Source of the DNA: Halocatena pleomorpha
GTDB taxonomy: Archaea > Halobacteriota > Halobacteria > Halobacteriales > Haloarculaceae
Length of the DNA stretch: 64,000 bases
Reading direction: 5' to 3'
NCBI RefSeq assembly: GCF_003862495.1
Contig: NZ_RRCH01000031.1
Coordinates: forward strand, 1-64,000
The position numbers and the translations under genes are program-made. This document shows, one piece after another, positions 1-7,573 of the stretch; the stretch's first letter is position 1, and each line of letters begins with the position of its first letter. The notes beneath the pieces were generated by a model. The model was not told the DNA's origin and ran no database searches. It saw only the letters and a program-made list of their open reading frames with translations.

Positions 1-6
1 TTTTTT

Positions 7-44
7 GCGGGAGTGGTGGCCGACGGCCACCCGCACGGAAAAAA
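7..44. terminator. GC hairpin flanked by T and A tracts
   Basis: A perfect 7-bp inverted repeat with a one-base loop (GTGGCCG-A-CGGCCAC, 16-30) sits inside a longer imperfect GC-rich stem. A T6 run lies at 1-6 on the plus strand and a T6 run on the minus strand at 39-44. Haloarchaeal transcripts commonly end at T-rich stretches, so this could end a plus-strand gene to the left and a minus-strand transcript from the right. Termination is inference from composition only. Confidence 0.35.
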
Positions 45-50
45 GGTGGG

Positions 51-197
51 TCATCGCCACCACCGCCCCAACGGGCAACCGATCCGATGGTCGAGGCGGG
101 TACGGACTGGCCGCCCACAGCGGGGACATCGCTGACGCTGTTTAGTTTTCTGATACGATTCGACACCGTTACATGTCTCTGCTTCGTTCCCAATCAT
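51..197 (-). CDS. possible 48-aa Cys-containing micro-protein
   Basis: A short reading frame begins at an ATG at 197 (an upstream in-frame GTG exists at 242) and ends just before the A/T-flanked hairpin. The C-terminal half is basic and contains CPRCGRP followed by GCPLGRWWR. This resembles the CPxCG micro-proteins common in haloarchaea, but there is only one complete CPxCG knuckle plus a single later cysteine, so zinc binding as a monomer is doubtful. A TATA-like CTTTATGT lies on the minus strand near 317-324. It could equally be noncoding sequence at the 3' side of the 484-1374 gene. Confidence 0.25.
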   Translation of the reverse strand: MIGNEAETCNGVESYQKTKQRQRCPRCGRPVRTRLDHRIGCPLGRWWR

Positions 198-483
198 GGG
201 TTTCTCTGTCGTGAGAACCCTAGCGTCGGGTGCTGGTTTCACCCGGCGCGTTCAACACGAACGCACACGCCCCACGGCGCACGCAAGCGTTCTCATTTAC
301 TCTTCGTTACCCCTTCACACATAAAGGTACTGATGGAATGAAAATGTTATATCACACTAACAATTAATCCCGTCGGCAGTTGCGTGATGGATTGTGGTGA
401 ACACTGAGATCGGACTGACATCCTCGTTTGTCATTGCCACCCTCATCATCTCTCTTCAACTCCAATGAACCATCAGTAACGGT
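198..483. other. intergenic stretch with no confident gene
   Basis: This lies between the possible micro-protein and the stop of the SDR gene. It is more AT-rich than the genes, particularly at 335-375. I see no tRNA, no repeat and no open frame with haloarchaeal codon bias. It may carry the minus-strand promoter for the small frame to its left. Confidence 0.4.
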
Positions 484-1374
484 TCAATTTTCGTCCCGAT
501 ACCGTTCGATCGCGTCCCGATAGCCCTCTCGGTACGTGGGATACGCAAACTCATACCCCAGCTCCCGAACCAGATCGTTCGAGCAGCGTTTGCTCGTTTC
601 GAGACGACGCTTCGCGGGCGTCGAAAGATCCGCATCAGCCAAGCGCTCGGCTTTGGTGCGCGTGGGAGGCTGTTTGACGCCACACTGGTCTGCGAGCCAC
701 GCCGAAAATTCCCATTTGTCAGCCGGCTCGTCGTCGACCGCGAGCAACGTCTCGGGCGTCTCTTCGGTGAGCGCGAACCGAACGATCCCGGCCGCGTCGT
801 CGCGGTGGATCATGTTCAGATAGCCTTCCGTGACCGGACCGTCGAGATACCGGTCGAGGCGGTACCGGTCGGGACCGTACAATCCGGCGAACCTGACGAC
901 GGTGCCCTCGATCCCGTGCTCGGCAGCGTGTTCGCGCGCAATCTGCTCTGCATTTGCAAGCACACGGGTTTTTTCGGTCGTCGGTTCGACCGGCGTGGTT
1001 TCGTCCACCCACTCGCCATCGTGGTCACCGTACACACTAGTGCTCGACGTGTACACCAACTGCTCGGGCGGATGCTCGCGCGCGCTGAAGTGCTCGATGA
1101 CCGTCTCCAGTCCCGCAACGTACACAGAACGGGCGGCGGCCGCGTCCCGCCCGCCGGAGCTGGCACTAAAGACGAGGGCGTCCACGTCCGGCACGGCCGC
1201 GAGCGCGTCGGAGTCGGTGATGTCGGCCTGAACTGCCTGCGCGCCCGTCGCCTCAATCGCCTCAATACCCTGCTCACTACGACGAACCCCGATCACGTCC
1301 CTCGAGGAGTCGGCTGTGAGCCGGCGACACAGTTCGAGACCAACGTAGCCACAGCCCAGCACGGCGACTTTCAT
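484..1374 (-). CDS. atypical SDR-family NAD(P)-binding protein
   Basis: The 296-aa protein has an N-terminal Rossmann fold: beta strand MKVAVLGCGYVG carries a GxGxxG dinucleotide motif at residues 7-12, and YTSSTSVYG near 110-118 matches the extended/atypical SDR core. It resembles YeeZ-like NAD-dependent epimerase/dehydratases. At the position where extended SDRs carry catalytic YxxxK, I read a TTEKTRVL segment, so both the Tyr and the Lys appear replaced. It may therefore be a sensor, an isomerase of another type or a scaffold rather than a classical dehydrogenase. Its ATG overlaps the stop of the upstream 1371-1796 gene in an ATGA, implying translational coupling. The substrate is unknown; sugar-related neighbours suggest a nucleotide sugar, which is inference. 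Confidence 0.8.
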   Translation of the reverse strand: MKVAVLGCGYVGLELCRRLTADSSRDVIGVRRSEQGIEAIEATGAQAVQADITDSDALAAVPDVDALVFSASSGGRDAAAARSVYVAGLETVIEHFSAREHPPEQLVYTSSTSVYGDHDGEWVDETTPVEPTTEKTRVLANAEQIAREHAAEHGIEGTVVRFAGLYGPDRYRLDRYLDGPVTEGYLNMIHRDDAAGIVRFALTEETPETLLAVDDEPADKWEFSAWLADQCGVKQPPTRTKAERLADADLSTPAKRRLETSKRCSNDLVRELGYEFAYPTYREGYRDAIERYRDEN

Positions 1375-1796
1375 GCTTTGCGTGCCTCAATCGTCCCATA
1401 GAGGAGCGCGAATTCCCCGAGCGTCATGGGGATTCGTCCCTCGACTTTCTGTTGGATCGCGCGCGCCTCGATCTGGCCGTCGATCTGGCTTTCGAGCGTT
1501 TCCACGTCCAACACCGCCGTCGTCATTCCCATGAGAAGCGCGTCCTGTACCTCCGCCTCGATCGTTTCAGCGTCGGGCGCGTCATCGCGCAGCGCAAACA
1601 CGGCCGCCGCCTCCGATAGGGGAATCTCGTCCGCGTCGGCGGTGATCGCGTTGATCCGCTCGCGGTCGATTCCTGTGCGCTCGGCTGCCGTCTCCGCGCC
1701 GATCGAGTCAATGATCTCCGCAAGCGTCGATTCGTACTCGCGTCTGAGCGCTGCTGGAGACAGCGATCCGGGATCTTGCACGATGTCCTGAATCAT
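1371..1796 (-). CDS. conserved haloarchaeal protein (DUF5791-like)
   Basis: This 141-aa acidic, Ala/Glu-rich protein has no signal peptide or membrane segment. Residues 14-60 contain a helix-rich stretch (LSPAALRREYESTLAEII, then AAERTGIDRERINAI) that looks like a helix-turn-helix-like fold, and the C-terminus carries a conserved-looking RIPMTLGEFALLYGTIEARKA. From memory it matches a haloarchaeal family annotated DUF5791; that name is not verified. It is the first gene of a two-gene unit, its last four bases being the start of the downstream SDR. Function unknown. Confidence 0.7.
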   Translation of the reverse strand: MIQDIVQDPGSLSPAALRREYESTLAEIIDSIGAETAAERTGIDRERINAITADADEIPLSEAAAVFALRDDAPDAETIEAEVQDALLMGMTTAVLDVETLESQIDGQIEARAIQQKVEGRIPMTLGEFALLYGTIEARKA

Positions 1797-1862
1797 GACC
1801 GGACGTACACACCCCCGGTAAGTGTGTTTGTTGTTCGAAGCGATCGCAGTGCGAGTCAGGGA

Positions 1863-2948
1863 TCAAAACGCCTGAAACACCTGCTTGACCAGCGTGAGCG
1901 CGCCTTGATCCCACGCGACGCGGTGGTCAACCCCTGTGTCGGTCGTGTCGGTGGCTTCGTACTGATCGAGATACCAGTCGTACGTGTCGATCAACGCCTC
2001 AGTGTTCGAATACTCCGGCACCCAGCCGAGATCACGGAGCTTCTCGACCGATACGTATGAATCGTGGTGTGCCGTCTCGTAGATCCACGGGTACAACGGT
2101 GAGAGATTCAGCTCGTTCAACAACCGAAGCGCAGCGACAGTCAACAATGCGGGGGTTCCGACCACGCGTTTGTCAGTACCGGCGTGATCGATGAGCGCTT
2201 GAAAATCCGATTTCATCGTGTCGTACTCCGTCGCACCGACGTTGAACGTGTCATCGACGCGCTCAGCGTCGGCTGTCGCCAGGAGTTCGATGGCTCGCAC
2301 GAGATCGTGAACGTGTAACAGTTGATACTCGTTGTGTCCCCACCCTACGAGAGGGATGTTTGCTCCGTCTTCGACCCAATCGAACAGCACCTGAAACACG
2401 CCGAGACGCTGGGGACCGATGAACGTCTTGGGCCGAAGGATCGGAACACACAGCCCCCGACGACGGAAATCCCCACACAGCTTCTCGGCTTGTACCTTCG
2501 CGTTCCCGTACGGACCGACGCCGTCGAGCGGTGAGGACTCAGTGATCGGGTGTTCCTCGTGAACGCCGTACACGGCCGTGGAGGAGATGTACACCACCCG
2601 ATCGATCCCTGCCTCTTGGGCCGCCCACAGCACCGATCGCGTGCCATCAATGGTGACCGCACGGATCGTGTCCGCGTCCCACAACGGCAAGGCCGCCGCC
2701 GCGTGAACGACAACATCCGGTTCGACTCGATCGATCACTGAACGAACCGCGTCCTCGTCTCGAACATCGCCCTCAACATACTCGATATCAGATACGTCGT
2801 CCGATTCAACGAACGGAACGCGGTCGAATGCCACGACATCCCAACCGTTATCATCAAAATATTGGCACGTGTGGAGTCCTAGGAAACCAGTTCCGCCAGT
2901 GATCAATACCGAATCATGTGATTGATCCGTTTCAGTGTCCGTTCCCAT
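1863..2948 (-). CDS. NAD-dependent epimerase/dehydratase (extended SDR)
   Basis: The 361-aa protein starts at the ATG at 2948; a longer frame extends upstream but would overlap the divergent neighbour's promoter. It has the full extended-SDR signature: ITGGTGFLGLHT (GxxGxxG, about residues 15-26), the adenine-site Asp in VVAFDR, VYISSTAVYG, and the active-site YGNAKVQAEKL with Tyr and Lys four residues apart (near 154-158). RPKTFIGPQ matches the sugar-binding loop of GalE/RmlB-type enzymes. The expected reaction is oxidoreduction or epimerisation of an NDP-sugar. It is divergent from the UbiA gene 61 bp away, so the two may share a regulated promoter, consistent with supplying a sugar to the lipid-linked pathway; that link is inference. 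Confidence 0.88.
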   Translation of the reverse strand: MGTDTETDQSHDSVLITGGTGFLGLHTCQYFDDNGWDVVAFDRVPFVESDDVSDIEYVEGDVRDEDAVRSVIDRVEPDVVVHAAAALPLWDADTIRAVTIDGTRSVLWAAQEAGIDRVVYISSTAVYGVHEEHPITESSPLDGVGPYGNAKVQAEKLCGDFRRRGLCVPILRPKTFIGPQRLGVFQVLFDWVEDGANIPLVGWGHNEYQLLHVHDLVRAIELLATADAERVDDTFNVGATEYDTMKSDFQALIDHAGTDKRVVGTPALLTVAALRLLNELNLSPLYPWIYETAHHDSYVSVEKLRDLGWVPEYSNTEALIDTYDWYLDQYEATDTTDTGVDHRVAWDQGALTLVKQVFQAF

Positions 2949-3009
2949 AGAATATGGAATTTGCGCCGTGGCCCTTTTTGATTGTGGCCTGCGTAATTCG
3001 CTGTCATCA
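2949..3009. promoter_or_regulatory. 61-bp divergent promoter region
   Basis: This holds the starts of the epimerase (minus) and UbiA (plus) genes. The only AT-rich element is CCTTTTTGATT at 2973-2983, placed roughly 25-30 bp from both start codons, so both transcription units could use it or overlapping boxes on opposite strands. Co-regulation is inference. Confidence 0.4.
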
Positions 3010-3918
3010 ATGTCCAATCGATCGATCACATCCCAATCAGCGAACACGATACGGGGGTTGCTCCGCGAGCTTCGACCCCATCAATGGTACAAGCAGAGCG
3101 TTCTGTTGTTGGGATTACTGTTCTCGCGCAATCTGTTTTCGATCCCAGCGTGGTGGAGCGTCCTGAGTGCGGTCGTGGCGTTTACCGCGGTGGCTGGGGC
3201 CGTGTACGTGATCAATGACATCTGTGATCGAGAGGAGGACCGCAACCACCCTGAAAAGCGACACCGGCCGATTGCGAGCGGACAGCTCTCGGTTCCGGTT
3301 GCAGGGACGTTTGCAGTCGGATTGTTGGTCGGAGGGCTACTCGTCGGATACATCATCAACGGGCTGGTGCTGCTCGTGCTCATTGGGTATCTCGGGCAAA
3401 ATATAGTCTATTCGGTGTTTCTCAAGGAGGTGGTGCTGGTTGACGTGCTCACGGTCGGCATCGGGTTCGTCCTGCGGGCAGCAGCGGGCGTCGTCGCTAT
3501 CGGCGTGTATCTCAGTCCGTGGCTCATCCTCTGTACGTTCCTGTTGGCGCTCGTTCTCGCCGTCGGGAAACGCCGCCACGAACTCGAAACCGTGTCGAAT
3601 CCTGATTCGACCCGAGAGTCACTGAGGATGTACACGGACGAGGAACTCGACCAGTTACTGGTCGTGACAATGGCGGTGTTGTTGATGACGTACGCGTTGT
3701 ACACGTTTTTCCACGCCGAAACGCCGATGATGTTCGCGCTGCCGTTCGTCTTTTATGGCGTGTTTCGGTACCACCACCTCACCCACACGACGGCGGTCGC
3801 TGGTCGGCCGGAGTATCTACTGACCGATCGCCCGATGTTTGTCACGCTGTTGGTGTGGTTGCTCATCACTGTTGGCGTGTTGTATCAGATACCGGTTTAC
3901 ATCATGGGGCTGCTCTAA
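3010..3918 (+). CDS. UbiA prenyltransferase, decaprenyl-phosphate phosphoribosyltransferase type
   Basis: The 302-aa polytopic membrane protein starts at ATG 3010. It has the first UbiA Asp-rich motif, NDICDREEDRNHPEKRHRP (about residues 70-88), followed by multiple hydrophobic helices. A second hallmark, YSVFLKEVVLVDV then FVLRAAAGVVA and LSPWLILCTFLLALVLAVGKRRHELE, matches the pattern I know from mycobacterial Rv3806c (5-phospho-ribosyl-1-pyrophosphate to decaprenyl-phosphate transferase) much better than menaquinone or digeranylgeranylglyceryl-phosphate UbiA enzymes. The predicted reaction is transfer of a phosphoribosyl unit to a polyprenyl phosphate. Stop and next start overlap (TAATG), coupling it to the PHP protein; the flippase-like gene follows. 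Substrate in archaea is inference. Confidence 0.85.
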   Translation: MSNRSITSQSANTIRGLLRELRPHQWYKQSVLLLGLLFSRNLFSIPAWWSVLSAVVAFTAVAGAVYVINDICDREEDRNHPEKRHRPIASGQLSVPVAGTFAVGLLVGGLLVGYIINGLVLLVLIGYLGQNIVYSVFLKEVVLVDVLTVGIGFVLRAAAGVVAIGVYLSPWLILCTFLLALVLAVGKRRHELETVSNPDSTRESLRMYTDEELDQLLVVTMAVLLMTYALYTFFHAETPMMFALPFVFYGVFRYHHLTHTTAVAGRPEYLLTDRPMFVTLLVWLLITVGVLYQIPVYIMGLL

Positions 3919-4610
3919 TGACGCGCAGGTACGATCTGCAGGTACACACGGACGCCTCACCCTGTTCGAACGCGACACCGCAGGCCGTGGTTGAGGCGGC
4001 TGTCAACCGCGGACTCGACGGGATCGCCGTGACGAATCACGATACACTCGAAGGCGTCAGCGCTGTGCAAGCAGCAGCACCGTCAGCGCTGAGGGTGATC
4101 CCCGGTGTCGAAGTGACGACGAGCCAAGGCCATCTCCTCGCGTTGGGGGTGAAGACTCCACCAGCCCCAGACGATCCGCTCCCCGTCATTGAGCGCGTCC
4201 ACGAACAGGGCGGCGTGGCAGTCCTCTCACACCCCTTCGATCGACTCCGAGAAGCGTACACCACTGATCTCGACGCCATCGCTGCCGCTGTCGATGCGGT
4301 TGAGGCCACCAACTCCCGTTGTCTCCTGTCGTGGGATAACGGTCGGGCACAGACGTTTGCCCAGACCCACGGGCTGCCGAGAACCGGCGGGAGCGACGCC
4401 CACTTTCCGATGGAGATCGGTCGTGCACACACCGCGATTGACGGCGACCGGCCGCTCCTTGCGGCGATCAGAGATGGTTCCACGACAGCCCTCTCACCGC
4501 AGGGCCACGGCGGATACGCCTCGGGACACGTCGCAACAAAGCTACACCGACTCCGGATCTCGGTAGATCGAACGATCGGATTCGCAACCCACCGTGAGCA
4601 CGAACGATGA
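3918..4610 (+). CDS. PHP-domain phosphoesterase-like protein
   Basis: The 230-aa soluble protein starts at ATG 3918 inside the UbiA stop codon. It shows the PHP superfamily layout: DLQVHTDASPCS near the N-terminus, TNHDTLEG, PGVEVTTSQGHLL, LSHPFDR and GGSDAHFPMEIGRAHT, which supply metal ligands in TrpH/PolX-type PHP enzymes. The first motif normally reads HxH (DLHxHT); here the first His is Gln (DLQVHT), so one ligand of the trinuclear site seems missing. Likely a phosphoesterase, plausibly removing a phosphate from a lipid- or nucleotide-linked sugar made by its neighbours; in mycobacteria a separate phosphatase does this step. Its stop overlaps the next start as ATGA. Confidence 0.75.
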   Translation: MTRRYDLQVHTDASPCSNATPQAVVEAAVNRGLDGIAVTNHDTLEGVSAVQAAAPSALRVIPGVEVTTSQGHLLALGVKTPPAPDDPLPVIERVHEQGGVAVLSHPFDRLREAYTTDLDAIAAAVDAVEATNSRCLLSWDNGRAQTFAQTHGLPRTGGSDAHFPMEIGRAHTAIDGDRPLLAAIRDGSTTALSPQGHGGYASGHVATKLHRLRISVDRTIGFATHREHER

Positions 4611-5641
4611 ACCGGATCGTCCGCTACTGGATTGGTGTTATCTCCGACCATGGGGTGTGGTTGACGGCGGTCGGGACGCTCGTCGTGTTTTTCGTGCTGT
4701 TCCTGTTTGGGGACGCGAATGCAGTCGTGATGGCGCTTCTTGACGTGGATCTGGGCGCAGTGAGCGCGATGCTCGGGCTCGTGGTCATGGGCTACGGCGT
4801 CCGGTTTCTGAAATGGGAGTACTACCTCCGCACGCTCGGGATCGATATTTCGATCCGGGAGAGCGCGCTCGTGTTCTTCAGCGGATTGATGCTCGTCGTT
4901 ACACCCGGAAAGGTGGGTGAGGTATGGAAAGCGTGGTTCCTCCGGGATCTCGAAGGAATCGCTGTGAGCCGGACTGTACCGGCGGTTGGAGCGGAACGGG
5001 TTACGGATCTCCTTGCGCTGAGTAGCTTCGCCGCGCTGGCCGTCCTGTTGTACCAGCGTTCGGTCGTCGTGTTGGTCGGGCTCGTCGCTATCGTTCTCGG
5101 GGGACTTGTGGTCCTCCAATGGCGGCGGCTCTGTCTGACAGTGCTGTCGCGGTGTCAGGAGTTGCCAGTTGTCGGCTCGTACGTGGCGGAGCTGACGGCG
5201 CTGTACGAGCGGACGTACGCGTTGTTCCGGCCGCGACCACTGGGGATCGCAATGGGGTTGAGTCTACTGGCGTGGGGGCTAGAAGGACTGGCGTTTTGGA
5301 TCCTCCTTGAAGGATTCGGCGTCAGCGCCGGCCCGATACTCGGCCTTGCCGTCTTCGGACTCGGTTCGGTCGTTGGGGCGGCGAGTTTCCTTCCCGGTGG
5401 TGTCGGAGCCACCGAAACCAGTATGGTCAGCACTCTCCTTGCCGTCGGTTACGAGCGACCGATCGCCGTCGGCTCGACAGTCCTTGTGCGCGTCGGAACG
5501 CTGTGGTTCGGCGCGCTCATCGGTGGGGTCGTCTTTACGGCCCACCGACTGTGGACCGAACGGCACACGGACACCGATCCCACACCGAATCCGAGTCCGA
5601 ACGCTACTCACCCGGACGATCCAGCCGACCGAAACGAGTGA
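4607..5641 (+). CDS. YbhN/UPF0104 (LPG synthase TM / AglD-like) membrane protein
   Basis: The 344-aa protein has about eight hydrophobic segments and the family signatures: RFLKWEYYLRTLGI, FFSGLMLVVTPGKVGEVWKAWFL (about residues 85-107), AERVTDLLAL, and SFLPGGVGATETSM (about 258-271). In bacteria this fold is the flippase half of MprF; in haloarchaea it forms the C-terminal half of AglD, but here no glycosyltransferase domain is attached. A role in moving a lipid-linked intermediate across the membrane is a reasonable inference from context. The C-terminal 30 residues are Pro/Asp/Asn-rich and cytosolic-looking. It is the last gene of the UbiA-PHP-YbhN operon and ends 5 bp from the convergent GT-C gene. 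Confidence 0.8.
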   Translation: MNRIVRYWIGVISDHGVWLTAVGTLVVFFVLFLFGDANAVVMALLDVDLGAVSAMLGLVVMGYGVRFLKWEYYLRTLGIDISIRESALVFFSGLMLVVTPGKVGEVWKAWFLRDLEGIAVSRTVPAVGAERVTDLLALSSFAALAVLLYQRSVVVLVGLVAIVLGGLVVLQWRRLCLTVLSRCQELPVVGSYVAELTALYERTYALFRPRPLGIAMGLSLLAWGLEGLAFWILLEGFGVSAGPILGLAVFGLGSVVGAASFLPGGVGATETSMVSTLLAVGYERPIAVGSTVLVRVGTLWFGALIGGVVFTAHRLWTERHTDTDPTPNPSPNATHPDDPADRNE

Positions 5642-5646
5642 GCCGT

Positions 5647-7482
5647 TCATACCAGAACGCGTCCGGTCTCGTTGTTCCGGCCGTGATCGTTCATCCGGTG
5701 TTCGATCGAGTGTGGAGCACGACGGGCAGACCCGTTCAGTTGGTAGTGAACCCGTGCGATCACGGTCGCGGAGTTGCTGGTGGTAGTGACGGAAGCCGCG
5801 TCCGGAACGTCCTGAAGCCGGATCGGGTACTCACTGTGCACAGTTAGCTCCCGCTCAGGATACAGCAGTTTGAGCCACGACCGGGTAGCCTGTGCGCCAG
5901 GGTACACGATCGATTTTACCTGGGGGAACGACTCGTCCTGTTCTGCGATCCCGCTTGGAAGTCCTTCTACCCGGAGGGTTGTGGGTTCGTTTCGGTCTGT
6001 GAGTTCCGTCGCGAGTCCGTTGAACACCATCCGGTTCACAGCTCCCGTCGTCTCCCACCCATCATAGGAATGAAAGAGTGGCGAGACAGCAACCTGCGGA
6101 ACGAGGAGCAACAGAACGGTGCCGACGAGCACGGCGTCGGCGCTGAGCGTTCGGTCGCCGTCCCGGACCGCGCGGAGCGCACTGACAAAGACCACCGCGA
6201 GGATCGCCATCGCGGGAACGATCGAAACGTACCCCGTTCGGAGTAGATACCGGCCGTCCTGAATGTACACCACCAGCGGAACAGCAAGCCACGCAACGAA
6301 AAACGAGAGTGTCGAGAGATCTATCCGGTCTCTCGTTGTGGGGTGTGCACCGATCGCCCACAGCGCGCCGAGCAGCCCCGTCACAGTTAGCAGCAAACCG
6401 GTGGCGGTGTGCAGTCGGGAATACGCCAACGGCGTGAGTTGCGGTAGCAGCTCAACGAGCGGACCGAGCGCAGTCTCGCCGGCGAACAGCACAGCACCGA
6501 TCAGGACACACCCAGCCACAAAGGGAACGGCGAGTGAAATCCTTCCCGCGCCACCGTGATCGTTGACAATCGACGCGACGGCGCCGAGAAGGATGAACGC
6601 GAGAAGACCGCCCATGAGGAGCGCTACTCCGGTCCACAGCCACCCGACGGCGAGATCATTACCGAGGACATCTATCGGATACGCGATCGAAACGAGATAC
6701 GACGCCACGACACCACCCACGTCCGCGAACTCTCCGCTAGTGTCGTGGTACCCGCCAATGCCCCCCAACACGACGATTCGGACAGCGAGATACGCGACCG
6801 TTATGAGAGCGAACGGAACGGTGGCCCGAACCGATCGCCACAGCGTCTCGTATGGATCGCCGTCGTACCCCTGAAGCGCCACCCAAGCGAACACCAACGC
6901 GGGAGCGACGAGTGCTGGCTCTTTGGACCCGAGTGCAAGCACGTACGCGACCAGCGATCCACCAGCGTACAAGGACGACGACCGCCGTGTCGTCTCGGGA
7001 CGTTGACTTTTGACGAACAGCGATAACGTGCCGAGCAGAAAGAGCAACATGAGGATGTCGTGGCGGCGAGGAGTCGCCGGTACGATCTCGACCGCGAGAG
7101 GATGGAGCGCGAACAAGACAGCGGTGAACTCCCCGATCACCGTATCATCGGTCAACTCCCCGATGACGACCGCAACAGCCACCACTGCGATCCCTTGGAG
7201 CAAGAGATTCGTGAGATGATACCCGAACGGATCGACGCCCCATATCCAGTAGTCGAACGAGTACGTGAGGCTCGCAACCGGTCGGTAGAACAGTCCGATC
7301 TCCGGGAATGCCGTTTCGTGCATCAACGGCTGTGTGAATATCTCGTACAGGTCGCTCCAGTTTCGGATCCGACTTGAGAGGATCAGCTTCGGGGCGTCGA
7401 CCGCCACGAACCAGTATCCGAGCGATCCGATGTAGGTGACGATCGCTAATAAAAAGATCCCGACCCGGCGCGAGTGGTGCAT
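5647..7482 (-). CDS. GT-C fold membrane glycosyltransferase-like protein
   Basis: The 611-aa protein has about 12 hydrophobic segments. The first extracytoplasmic region contains acidic residues after TM1 (VAVDAPKL) as in GT-C enzymes; FYRPVASLTYSFDYWIWG, YHLTNLLLQ and LFALHPLAVEIVPATPRRHDILMLLF strongly recall the TMTC/PMT-like and GT39 families, which transfer sugars from polyprenyl-phosphate donors on the outer face of the membrane. The last 110 residues form a soluble external domain. It is a plausible final transferase for the lipid-linked sugar made by the adjacent genes (inference). Start ATG at 7482 follows a TATA-like sequence by about 28 bp. Confidence 0.75.
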   Translation of the reverse strand: MHHSRRVGIFLLAIVTYIGSLGYWFVAVDAPKLILSSRIRNWSDLYEIFTQPLMHETAFPEIGLFYRPVASLTYSFDYWIWGVDPFGYHLTNLLLQGIAVVAVAVVIGELTDDTVIGEFTAVLFALHPLAVEIVPATPRRHDILMLLFLLGTLSLFVKSQRPETTRRSSSLYAGGSLVAYVLALGSKEPALVAPALVFAWVALQGYDGDPYETLWRSVRATVPFALITVAYLAVRIVVLGGIGGYHDTSGEFADVGGVVASYLVSIAYPIDVLGNDLAVGWLWTGVALLMGGLLAFILLGAVASIVNDHGGAGRISLAVPFVAGCVLIGAVLFAGETALGPLVELLPQLTPLAYSRLHTATGLLLTVTGLLGALWAIGAHPTTRDRIDLSTLSFFVAWLAVPLVVYIQDGRYLLRTGYVSIVPAMAILAVVFVSALRAVRDGDRTLSADAVLVGTVLLLLVPQVAVSPLFHSYDGWETTGAVNRMVFNGLATELTDRNEPTTLRVEGLPSGIAEQDESFPQVKSIVYPGAQATRSWLKLLYPERELTVHSEYPIRLQDVPDAASVTTTSNSATVIARVHYQLNGSARRAPHSIEHRMNDHGRNNETGRVLV

Positions 7483-7506
7483 CTACCACGTTTTCATCGC
7501 TATCAC

Positions 7507-7516
7507 GGTTAAATCC
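7507..7516 (-). promoter_or_regulatory. TATA-like element of the GT-C gene
   Basis: The minus strand reads GGATTTAACC here, about 30 bp before the ATG at 7482. Position and composition fit a haloarchaeal TATA box with a very short leader. It suggests the GT-C gene can be transcribed independently of the phosphatase gene upstream. Confidence 0.4.
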
Positions 7517-7573
7517 GTATGATGACTTTCGAATACGAGCTAGAAACGGCGATCTACGGCTGCAAATCGACGT

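Noticed and set aside
1-130. End of a signal recognition particle RNA at the left edge
   Set aside because: The GC hairpin is suggestive, but no conserved SRP helix 8 sequence is visible, so it is listed only as a hairpin.
2949-3047. 33-residue N-terminal extension of the epimerase
   Set aside because: It would run through the divergent promoter and the start of the UbiA gene and lacks the GxxGxxG position expected for SDRs starting near MGTDTETD.
4037-5119. 360-aa frame antisense to the PHP and YbhN genes
   Set aside because: Sequence is His/Arg/Pro-rich low complexity without motifs, as expected for a shadow frame.
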